Shown: positions 9,801-17,039 of the stretch, in pieces | Layout: the number at the start of each line of letters is the position of its first letter | Position numbering within the stretch: position 1 is the first letter of the stretch | Position numbers and translations under genes: made by a program | Notes under the pieces: model-generated | What the model was told of the DNA's origin: nothing | The model's database searches: none | Seen by the model: the letters and a program-made list of their open reading frames with translations, nothing else | Assembly (NCBI GenBank): GCA_031271045.1 | Contig: JAISWO010000060.1 | Span: 1-64,000 of the forward strand | DNA length: 64,000 bases | Origin: Tannerellaceae bacterium | Lineage (GTDB): Bacteria; Bacteroidota; Bacteroidia; Bacteroidales; Tannerellaceae | Reading direction: 5' to 3'

Positions 9801-10068
9801 CCCCTCGCCCGGCCATTACGACGTCTACTATTATATGTCCGACGTCTACCGACAGAACAACCCCAACCGCCGGGCCGCCGAGTACCATTTCCGCATCTCC
9901 TACGACGGCGACACGGAAGATACCTACCTCAACCTGTCAACGGCCGACAAAGGATGGACGTCAATCGGGGCCTATTACTTTTCCTCCGACACCATCCGCA
10001 TTGCATTGACCAACGACTGTGACTGGCGCCGCATAAGCGCCGATGCAGTCCGGATCGTAAAAAGATAA
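6808..10068 (+). CDS. ABC-2 permease fused to M1-peptidase-like and golvesin-like domains
   Basis: 1086 residues. The first about 300 contain some seven membrane segments typical of an ABC-2 permease (RSWFFRLFTLLIFFVFMVWD at the start). A large extracytoplasmic part follows that resembles the N-terminal beta domain of M1 aminopeptidases (SYLLLTPESYWYPRS near 430-440) and a helical region. I see no HExxH zinc motif where the catalytic domain should be, so it is probably a non-catalytic relative. The last about 140 residues (YAGVTWRAPLQW, TATWKVPVPSPGHYDVYYYM, ISADAVRIV) match the golvesin/xanthan-lyase C-terminal carbohydrate-binding-like domain. Start ATG 6808 overlaps the ATPase stop. Function beyond transport is unknown. 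Confidence 0.8.
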   Translation: MRFINDIETVARYESKLLVRSWFFRLFTLLIFFVFMVWDNVLTWTSEGGGWSMRAIPSNIPLFHLIVLNVGQAIIAIFLSSDFLKRDRKLDTSEVFYVRPLSNAAYVAGKIWGNLRVFFLLNLATMAVSILFTLLNGLPVDGTDYLIYFLLIPLPALVYITGLSALVMLALRNQALTFLLLLGYIWLTLFPLGETMGGLFDYMAIDLPTVRSTITGFAHVDVLLMQRSIYFFAGLGCISLVIPLFGRLPNTSRSRYVWTALAIVLWAFSGTAVYRFIDRAEEERLFRAAWKAHVSVSALRIDRCDIRFEQSPRSFAAEVQLQAVALAPDSIYCLCLNPGLSVEAVRSAGQAVAFTRDGQMIRIHLGRLVSEGDTLALSVAYGGRANEAFCYLDVPEAEMAEANRISPFNAGKQYLFQTPSYLLLTPESYWYPRSTISSFGRFTLQARLLPGLTAISQGEGTLGQDGTWHFAPEYPLKALSLIAGNYRRTSVATDSVTYNLWTIEGNPLASAFAPIVDTIPSLIRNFREDVERSFRLSYPFRRFSAVETPASFSSYPRAASPAQEMMQPEMLFFPERGWHPEDFDVDRNVKRKIERAQSNGQRLSETEALVSVFNDLLRILARREEDYDYRSSGRGTVDVVAKANPYFIYPQFYNFRYQVFSPSLPAADHLTGQYLQAPDDDLSSGDREREAGGISRQEKASLLMQQYSFRDLLSDAAHRDLISPLITLRASRLFAPAEAAAGEKAFRDTLHALLARNVFHNLRFEDLLDTLSLLSGADLRAGLHEWESPAALPLYRIHPPEVVRHIHRGQETFVMSLVLSNDSDNDGFVRVSIQDDRRATPDANPARSIALPARQGKCIVSLRDHAPRTVTIHTGLSGNLPNVVRYDISDIKQQRTAPTEREGDYPLPTLPAEAPSEVIVDNEDVALFELSAPSLSGLLPKWINRIEDSPFPYAGVTWRAPLQWTATTNAGYYGKYIRSAYVIRNGNGSQTATWKVPVPSPGHYDVYYYMSDVYRQNNPNRRAAEYHFRISYDGDTEDTYLNLSTADKGWTSIGAYYFSSDTIRIALTNDCDWRRISADAVRIVKR

Positions 10069-10207
10069 TCCCTCCCCTCCCTTCCGGGCCCCTGCCTATC
10101 CAGTGTCTCTCCGAAACCCCACAACAGAGATGAAGTAATCGTATCGTTTGGTCATGACGAAGTATTCAAAAAAAGAGGCGGAAGCTTCGGGGGCAAAATT
10201 CAGGAGT

Positions 10208-12250
10208 TTATTTGAGGTAGTTGTCAAACCATTGCGTGATTTCTTCGAGGCGCTTGATGCGGTTGATCGGTTTGCCGGAGCGTGAGAGCTCGTGGTTCTC
10301 GTCCTTGAAGATGATCATGCGGGTGGGGACTTCGAAATACTGAAGGGCGTAGTACATCTGGAGGCCCTCGCTCAAGGGACAGCGGTAGTCTTCCTCGCTG
10401 TGAATGAAAAGCGTGGGTGTCTTCACCTGATCGGCATACTTTAAGGGTGAACGTTCCCAGAGAAGGTCGGAATTTTTCCATGGGTCGGTCGTCAGATTGG
10501 ATTGCGTGAAGGTGTAGCCGATGTCGGCTGTCGTAAAATAAGAGATCCAGGAGGAAGCGCAGCGCTGGGAGGCTGCTGCCTTGAAACGGTTGGTGTGGCC
10601 GATGATCCAGTTGGTCATGAAGCCTCCGTAGGAACCGCCGGTTACGCCGAGGCGATTCTCGTCAATGAAATCGGTTTGTTCCAGTACGGCGTCGGTGAAG
10701 GTCATCAGGTCGCGGTAGTCGATCGTTCCGAACTTGCCTCTCAGGTTGCCGAAGTCATAGCCTCGTCCGGAGCTGCCTGTCGGATTGGTGAAGAAGACGG
10801 CGTAACCCTGATTGGCCCAGTATTGCATCTCGTGAAAGAATACGACGCCGTAAGCCGAGCGAGGGCCTCCGTGGATGTCGAGTATGGCGGGATATTTCTT
10901 CCCCTTCTCGTAGTTGGCAGGCGGGAGGACATAGCCGTTCAGGTGGCGGCCTTCTTCGTTGGTGAAGGTGATTTCGATGGGATGAACGATTTGATGCTCG
11001 CCGAAGACTTTACTATTGATGGCGCTCAAGGCGGTCAGCTCGCCTTTTTTGTTGAGGAAGTAGATTTCGCTTCCTTGCTGCCCGACCAGGGCGGTGACAA
11101 GGAATCCGTCTTTGTAGGGCAGGTATTCCTGGATGCTGACTTTGTCTTTGCTGAGGAAACTGACGTGTGCATCTTTGAAGGAAACGTGAATGAGGGGGGC
11201 ATGATCGGCGTCGGTGGTGACGAAACGTATGCCGGTCTTATCCCAGGTGATGGGCGACCGTCCTCCAGAGCCGATGTCCGACCCGACGCCGCCTCCCAGG
11301 TCGTACAGCAAGGGTTCGAACACCTTCGTTGCCTCTCCGCTGCGGAGTTGAAGGCGGTAGATAGCCGCCGGTCCTTCCTCCTCGCCATTTTCCTGAGCGA
11401 TGGGACGCAGGGTTAGCAGCAGTTCGTCGTCGGTGATGAACTGAACGCCGGAGCCGGATGTCTTTTCAGGCAGGGGGACGTCGGTTTTCGTCAGCGTTTC
11501 CACGTCGAGGGCGACCAAACGGCTCCCTTCGCGTGGAGCTTTACCGTAGTAGGCCGGGCGTTCGGTGTAGATAAGCGTCTTTTTATTGGGGCTAAGCACG
11601 AATCCGGAGGCGCTTCCGAGGGTGTCGGTCAGTAGTGTACGTTCTCCCTTGTTGTAATAATAGAGATGAGTGCGCGTCCCACTGGTAAATCCCCGGCCGT
11701 TCGACCAGAAAGGCAACTCGTCGAGGACGTAGTAGGTCTTGCCCTCCTCCCCGGCATGATGGTTATAAGAAGATGTGTAGAAGAAATGTTCCTTGTCGAT
11801 CCATTGAATCTGTCCGGCAGCAAAGGGAAGGCGGAGCCATTCGGTGGCCTCGGCATATCCATTGGGACTTAGCTTCTGAAAGACGGTAGGACGTTCGCCC
11901 GGTCTGCCGCTCCGACGCTGGTCGGCCTCATCCCTGAATCCACGGAAGATGATATCGTCCTCCCAGAAGAAATAATCCGAGATGTTGGACTGGCTCAGCA
12001 GGACGGCTTGTCCGTCGATCAGTTGGTACAGATGCCGCGGATAGGCGCCGGTCTCCTTGTCAGGCTTGCTGAGAGTGAAAAAGATGTTTCCGTCTTTCTC
12101 TTTCAGGTTGGAGATACCGTAGACCTGGGTAAAGAAATCAATGCCCACCGGTTTCTTTTCTCCGGCGGCAGTCTTCCCCAGCTGTGCATAGAGCGGGGCG
12201 AGGAAGAGAAGATGCAGGACGAACCCTGCGAAGATGTTTCTGATTGTCAT
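10208..12250 (-). CDS. S9 family serine peptidase (dipeptidyl/acylaminoacyl-peptidase-like)
   Basis: 680-residue exported peptidase with a signal peptide (cleavage near LYAQ). The first about 400 residues form the seven-bladed propeller and the last about 260 the alpha/beta-hydrolase domain. The catalytic triad is visible: Ser about 540 in GGSYGG, Asp about 621 in SEEDYR and His about 653 in DENHE. ILDIHGGPRSAYG forms the oxyanion region. S9 enzymes release short N-terminal peptides from oligopeptides in the periplasm. It lies 30 bases downstream of the susD-like gene on the same strand, so it is likely co-transcribed with that transporter pair and would process imported peptides (inference). 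Confidence 0.93.
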   Translation of the reverse strand: MTIRNIFAGFVLHLLFLAPLYAQLGKTAAGEKKPVGIDFFTQVYGISNLKEKDGNIFFTLSKPDKETGAYPRHLYQLIDGQAVLLSQSNISDYFFWEDDIIFRGFRDEADQRRSGRPGERPTVFQKLSPNGYAEATEWLRLPFAAGQIQWIDKEHFFYTSSYNHHAGEEGKTYYVLDELPFWSNGRGFTSGTRTHLYYYNKGERTLLTDTLGSASGFVLSPNKKTLIYTERPAYYGKAPREGSRLVALDVETLTKTDVPLPEKTSGSGVQFITDDELLLTLRPIAQENGEEEGPAAIYRLQLRSGEATKVFEPLLYDLGGGVGSDIGSGGRSPITWDKTGIRFVTTDADHAPLIHVSFKDAHVSFLSKDKVSIQEYLPYKDGFLVTALVGQQGSEIYFLNKKGELTALSAINSKVFGEHQIVHPIEITFTNEEGRHLNGYVLPPANYEKGKKYPAILDIHGGPRSAYGVVFFHEMQYWANQGYAVFFTNPTGSSGRGYDFGNLRGKFGTIDYRDLMTFTDAVLEQTDFIDENRLGVTGGSYGGFMTNWIIGHTNRFKAAASQRCASSWISYFTTADIGYTFTQSNLTTDPWKNSDLLWERSPLKYADQVKTPTLFIHSEEDYRCPLSEGLQMYYALQYFEVPTRMIIFKDENHELSRSGKPINRIKRLEEITQWFDNYLK

Positions 12251-12280
12251 ATTATTATTAAATTACGAGTTACAGTTTAC

Positions 12281-13657
12281 TCAATTCGACGGATTAGGTT
12301 CCAGGTAGGGGTCGCGGTCTAACTGGTTCAGGGGAATGGGGAAGAGATAGCCTTCGTCTTCACCCAGGACGGCGCCCAGACGGTTGGTGCGCCTGAGGTC
12401 AAAGAAGCGGTGATTCTCGACGGCGAACTCAATGCGTCGTTCCTTTTCGAGGGCTTGGAGGGCTTTGTCCAAGGTATCGTAGCTCTGGCTGTCGAGCGGC
12501 GGTACGTCGGCCCGTTCACGGACAGCATTGAGGTCTTCGAGGCTTCCGGCAAGGTTGTTGCGGCGAGCGCGGGCTTCGGCGCGGATGAGATATTGCTCGG
12601 CAATGCGGAAGAGATATTCCGGATCGTCGCGCTGACCTCGCCAGTAGAATCCATTATAGATCTCTTTGCGCCGTTCGGATTCGAGAACCAGGTCGCCACG
12701 GTTACCGCCTGTTGCAGGATCCTTCAGAAGGCCGACGATAACGTCGTTGAGTGACGCCTCGTACCGTCCGCCCAGCTCGGAAGGCCGCCACCAATTGCTG
12801 CTCGGATTGCTTTCGGAGACGGTAAACTCCAGTTCAAAGATAGATTCGGTCGAGGCCTTGGTGGTATAGAAGACGGCATAGGGTTTTACCAGGGCGTACT
12901 TCTCGTTCCCTATCAGACGCGAGGCGTACGTTTCGGCCTTTTCCCACTCTTCCCGATAGAGGGCGATGCGAGCGGCGAGCGCTTGTACGGCTCCCAGGTC
13001 GACGAAGATGCGCGAAGACTTGGGGGTTAGCCTTGCTTCGGCTTCGGCAAGGTCAGCGAGGACCTGGGCATAGGTATCCTCCAGGGAGCTGCGCTTGATT
13101 CCGACCACGTCGTTGGGACTTGTTGTTGGTTTGAGTACCAACTGGACGCCTCCCCAAAAGCGTGAGAGGTCGAAGTAACTCAGGGCGCGGATGAAATAGG
13201 CCTGTCCGAGGATGTCGTTACGCTCTTCCTGCGTGAAATTAGGATCGTCAACTAAGGGGACTTTCTCGATCAGGTGATTGGCACTATTGATCGTCTTATA
13301 GATCGCCGACCAGACGCCGGCCAGTGCGCTGTTATCCGATTGCAGGCTGGTCTTTCCGTAACCGTCCGGACGGATGAAGATCTTATAGTAGGTCTGAATA
13401 CCGACGAACTTCACGTTGTCTGCAAAGAGGTAGGTGATAAAATTTAAGTCCAGGCCGTAGTAACCACTTTCTTTCAAGTTATCGTAGGTGCCGTTGAGGG
13501 CGGCCGTGGCGCTCTTTTCGTCGTAGATGGAACGATTGTCGCTTATCTCTGTGGTAGGCTCCGGCTGTAGAAGGTTGTCGCACGCGAGCGTAAAGGCAAG
13601 GACAGGGACAAGAGCGAGGCGGAGGAAGGATCTGTTTATGTTGAATGTTGTTTTCAT
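12281..13657 (-). CDS. RagB/SusD family nutrient-binding lipoprotein
   Basis: 458-residue outer-membrane lipoprotein with lipobox TLAC (Cys 26). The SusD pattern is complete: an N-terminal helix pair after ATAALNGTYDNL, the TPR-like ILGQAYFIRALSYFDLSRFWGGVQL segment near residue 150, and the C-terminal RIAEQYLIRAEARAR plus EKERRIEFAVENHRFFDLRR. It sits on top of its SusC partner and captures substrate. The partner ends 9 bases upstream. Because the next downstream gene is an S9 peptidase rather than a glycosidase, a peptide ligand (as with RagAB) is more likely than a glycan; that is inference. Confidence 0.95.
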   Translation of the reverse strand: MKTTFNINRSFLRLALVPVLAFTLACDNLLQPEPTTEISDNRSIYDEKSATAALNGTYDNLKESGYYGLDLNFITYLFADNVKFVGIQTYYKIFIRPDGYGKTSLQSDNSALAGVWSAIYKTINSANHLIEKVPLVDDPNFTQEERNDILGQAYFIRALSYFDLSRFWGGVQLVLKPTTSPNDVVGIKRSSLEDTYAQVLADLAEAEARLTPKSSRIFVDLGAVQALAARIALYREEWEKAETYASRLIGNEKYALVKPYAVFYTTKASTESIFELEFTVSESNPSSNWWRPSELGGRYEASLNDVIVGLLKDPATGGNRGDLVLESERRKEIYNGFYWRGQRDDPEYLFRIAEQYLIRAEARARRNNLAGSLEDLNAVRERADVPPLDSQSYDTLDKALQALEKERRIEFAVENHRFFDLRRTNRLGAVLGEDEGYLFPIPLNQLDRDPYLEPNPSN

Positions 13658-13666
13658 ACGGGATAA

Positions 13667-16600
13667 TTAAAAGGTTAGATTGACTCCAAAGAGGAAAGTA
13701 CGGGGAGAGGGGGCGGTAGCGAAATCTATTCCCAGGATATTCTCGCTATTGCCGGCCACATTGATTTCGGGATCGGTGCCGGAATAGTTGGTCAGGATGA
13801 ATAGATTCGTGCCGGTGGCAAAGAGGCGCAGGCTACTTATGCCGGAACGACTGAGGAGCTTCCGGGGGACGTTATAACCCAGGGTGACGGTTCTGACTTT
13901 CAGAAACGAGCCGTCTTCGAGGAAGCGGTCCGTACGGAGAGCATAATTCAGCCCTTTGGTCGTCATGCGAGGGACGTCGGTGATGTCGCCGGGCTTCTGC
14001 CAGCGCTTGAGCTGTTCGGTGGTATAGCCCCAGGCCGGGCGCGTACCTCCGTGTTGTAGCATGTACTGGAACATATAGAGGACGTCGTTGCCGATCGAAT
14101 AGGTGAGAAAGAGGTCGAGATCGAGGTTCTTATATTTAAATGTATTATCCAGGCCGCCGTTGACCACAGGCAGGGCGTTACCAACGTACTGACGGTCGTC
14201 GGCATTGATCTGTTTGTCCTTATTATAATCGTCGATGACGGCATCGCCCGTCTGGGGGTCGACGTAGAGCTGCTTGTAGGTGTAGAACGTAAACATCGAC
14301 TGCCCTTCTTCCATCCGGATCCAGCTATATTGCTCGATGGTATTTTCCAGTTTCTCTATGCGGTTCCTGTTGTGGGCGATATTGAACGAAGAGGTATAGG
14401 TGAAGTCCTTGCTTTGGACGTTGACGGAGTTGATAGCCAGCTCTATGCCGCGGTTGCTGATCTCGCCGTCGTTCTTCGTGATGCTGGAAAAGCCGGAGAT
14501 GGTCGGGATTGGGGAGCTGACCAAGAGGTCGCGTGTATACTTGTTATAATAATTCAGCTCGACTTCCAAGCGGTTGTTGAAGAAACGGGAGTCGATGCCG
14601 ACGTTAAACTGTGAGGTCGTCTCCCATTTCAGATCCGGGTTGGCCAGTTGTTTGGGGCGCAAGCCGGAATTGTCGTTATAGTTGGCTCCCCCTTCCCACA
14701 GGCCGTAGGAAGCATAGTTATCGATCCCGTTCTGATTGCCCGTAATGCCGTAGCTGGCCCTTAGTTTGAGGCCATCAATGCGAGGGACTCGGAACCAGTC
14801 TTCTTCGGTCAGGTTCCAGGCGATGCCGACTGAGGGGAAGGTGCCCCATTTATTGCTTGTCCCGAACTTGGAAGAAGCGTCGAAGCGGACGTTCAGGTCG
14901 GCTATATATTTATTGTCATAGTCGTAGGCTGTCCGTCCGAAGAAGGAGATGAGTGCGTTCTGGTGACTGCTCCCCCGGGCCGTCTGTAAGGCGGAAGAGG
15001 TGATCTCGCGGAAGTCGTCGCTGGGGAATCCGGTGGCGGTGACAGTGCGGGAAGAGGTGTTGTTCTTCTGCACAGTGTTACCGAGCAGGAAGGAAAGACT
15101 GTGAAGATCATTCAACGTGGCGCTGTAACGTAAGGTTTGCTCGTTGATCAGGGTCTGCCGTTTGGTGTGCGCCGAGGTGGTTCGTCCGCCTACGGAGACG
15201 GCATTGGCAGTGACGGTGGGATAATAGATGTCTTCGTCGACGGTATTGTAGTCGATGTTCCAGTTGGTGCGGAAGACTAAATTGTCGACGATCGTGTACT
15301 CGCCGTAGAGGGAACCGATCAGGCGGTTGCTCGACGAGCGGTTGTCGAGGTCGTTGATCATCGCCAGGTAACTGTCGTGGATGCCCCAGACGACGTAGCT
15401 GCCGTCGTCGTACCGCGAGGGGACATTGGCCGGGGGATGGATGGCCGAGGGTATCGGCGCCGCCGTATTGTTGCCCGTCAGGGCGATCTTGCGGTCCAGA
15501 CGCGAAAGGGAGACGGAGGCACCAACCTTCAGCCGTTCCGTCACCTTATGATCGAGGTTGATACGGATGCTGTAACGCTTCAGATCGTCCGGTTTGTTGG
15601 TGCCGACCTGTTCGTTGAAGTCCAAACCGAGGTAGAAGGTCGTTTTTGCATCTCCGCCGGAGAAGTTGAGGAAGTAGTTTTGCTGCAAACCGGTGCGGAA
15701 TATATCGTCCAGCTTCTGTTCAATATAAGACGGTTCGGCATCGGGGTAGGGGTAGGGGATCTTAGAGGGATCTCCGCCGTCGTTGAGGAAGACTTCGTTG
15801 GCAAGGGTGGCATATTCCGGCCCGTTGGTCATCTTCCACAGCTTGCGAACTTTGGAGAATCCGAGGCGGGCGCCGAAAGAGACGGTTGTTTTGGCGTTAT
15901 ACCGACCGCGTTTGGTAGTGATCAGTATGACTCCATTGGCTCCGCGCGATCCGTAGATGGAGGTAGCGTTGGCATCCTTGAGGACTTCGATCTTTTCGAT
16001 GTCGTTCGGGTTGAGGTCGGCCAGGGAATTGACCGTCTGTCCGCCGTTACTTATCTGCTGGATGGCGTTGCTGTTGACGAAGATGCCGTCGACAACATAG
16101 AGAGGGCTGTTGCCGGCATTGATCGAGGTCGTTCCCCGTATGCGCAGAGCGACGCTCGTGCCGGGTGTTCCGGAATTACTGCTGACGACGACACCCGGTA
16201 TGCGTCCTTCGAGCTTCTGGTCGAAGCTGGCGGCATGGATGTCGGTGATTTCTTCCGCCTTGACGTCGAATATGGAGGCCGTGACGACACCCCGCTTTTG
16301 CTGTACATAGCCGGTGACGACGATCTCGTCGAGCAGGTTGAAGTCTTCCGTCAGGGCGATACGCAGGATTTCACCGGCGTCGTAGACTTCCACTTCCTGT
16401 GAGCGATAGCCGACGAGGCGCACTTCCAGCGTAGCGGGCAATGCGCCCTCTATTTGGAGCCGGAAACTGCCGTCTGCGCCGGTAGTGACGCCATTGGCAG
16501 AGGATTTTTGCAGCACGGTAGCGCCGATGATGGCCTCGTTGGTCCGGCTGTCGGCGACGAAGCCCCGGATGGCGGTCTGCCCGAAGGCGATCGCCGGCAA

Positions 16601-16684
16601 GAAGAACGCGAGGGTAAGGAGAAAGAGGGTTCTTCCCCCTTGGGGGAGCAGATGTCTGCTCCCCGGTAGGATTGAGTTAGTCAT
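13667..16684 (-). CDS. SusC/RagA family TonB-linked outer-membrane transporter
   Basis: 1005-residue TonB-dependent barrel. Order: signal peptide (to about residue 35, AFGQ), carboxypeptidase-regulatory-like domain (IRGFVADSRTNEAIIGATV), TonB box-like LDEIVVTGY near 130, plug domain with RIRGTTSINAGNSPLYVVDG and DANATSIYGSRGANGVILITT, then a 22-strand barrel ending in FGVNLTF. There is no STN domain, so unlike the second SusC of this window it should not signal to an anti-sigma factor. It is first gene of the susC-susD-S9 set and is preceded by a TACTTTTG promoter element and two inverted repeats. Confidence 0.96.
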   Translation of the reverse strand: MTNSILPGSRHLLPQGGRTLFLLTLAFFLPAIAFGQTAIRGFVADSRTNEAIIGATVLQKSSANGVTTGADGSFRLQIEGALPATLEVRLVGYRSQEVEVYDAGEILRIALTEDFNLLDEIVVTGYVQQKRGVVTASIFDVKAEEITDIHAASFDQKLEGRIPGVVVSSNSGTPGTSVALRIRGTTSINAGNSPLYVVDGIFVNSNAIQQISNGGQTVNSLADLNPNDIEKIEVLKDANATSIYGSRGANGVILITTKRGRYNAKTTVSFGARLGFSKVRKLWKMTNGPEYATLANEVFLNDGGDPSKIPYPYPDAEPSYIEQKLDDIFRTGLQQNYFLNFSGGDAKTTFYLGLDFNEQVGTNKPDDLKRYSIRINLDHKVTERLKVGASVSLSRLDRKIALTGNNTAAPIPSAIHPPANVPSRYDDGSYVVWGIHDSYLAMINDLDNRSSSNRLIGSLYGEYTIVDNLVFRTNWNIDYNTVDEDIYYPTVTANAVSVGGRTTSAHTKRQTLINEQTLRYSATLNDLHSLSFLLGNTVQKNNTSSRTVTATGFPSDDFREITSSALQTARGSSHQNALISFFGRTAYDYDNKYIADLNVRFDASSKFGTSNKWGTFPSVGIAWNLTEEDWFRVPRIDGLKLRASYGITGNQNGIDNYASYGLWEGGANYNDNSGLRPKQLANPDLKWETTSQFNVGIDSRFFNNRLEVELNYYNKYTRDLLVSSPIPTISGFSSITKNDGEISNRGIELAINSVNVQSKDFTYTSSFNIAHNRNRIEKLENTIEQYSWIRMEEGQSMFTFYTYKQLYVDPQTGDAVIDDYNKDKQINADDRQYVGNALPVVNGGLDNTFKYKNLDLDLFLTYSIGNDVLYMFQYMLQHGGTRPAWGYTTEQLKRWQKPGDITDVPRMTTKGLNYALRTDRFLEDGSFLKVRTVTLGYNVPRKLLSRSGISSLRLFATGTNLFILTNYSGTDPEINVAGNSENILGIDFATAPSPRTFLFGVNLTF

Positions 16685-16734
16685 AAAATAAAAAGTAGAT
16701 TGAGTAAAGTTTGTTATTTGTATAATTTACGACA

Positions 16735-16783
16735 CAAAAGTAGAGGACATTTTGTCCGTGTAAATACCATAAATGCGGTATTT
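16735..16783 (-). promoter_or_regulatory. susC promoter region with two inverted repeats
   Basis: On the minus strand a TACTTTTG -7 element reads from 16742 to 16735, about 50 bases before the susC start. Just upstream is the perfect inverted repeat GGACA-TTT-TGTCC (16745-16757), inside what would be the -33/-7 spacer, and next to it AAATACC-N8-GGTATTT (16762-16783). Both are candidate operators. The rest of the 16685-17039 gap, up to nrdD, holds no gene I can support. Confidence 0.5.
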
Positions 16784-17039
16784 TAATAATAAAACGCAGA
16801 GCGTGGGAAGTGAATAAGGTTGTGCAAGAGGGGGAGAGGTCTTGCAATCCCCTCCCATATATTGCACAGGGGGAAAACTAATCGGATCCTGTGGTAAAAT
16901 TTTCAGGCCGGACTTATGTTCGATTATTATCTCTATCTTTGGGTCGCGTTTCGGCGGCACCCTTTCCCTTTGTTAAACCTTTCGGGGAATAAAGCTTGAA
17001 ACGATTTGCTCAATTTATCTGGAGATTAATTAATGCAGT

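Noticed and set aside
16998-17015. TTGA-N10-TCAA before nrdD as an FNR site
   Set aside because: The spacing is ten bases where an FNR/Crp site needs four to six, so it is not a credible anaerobic regulator box.
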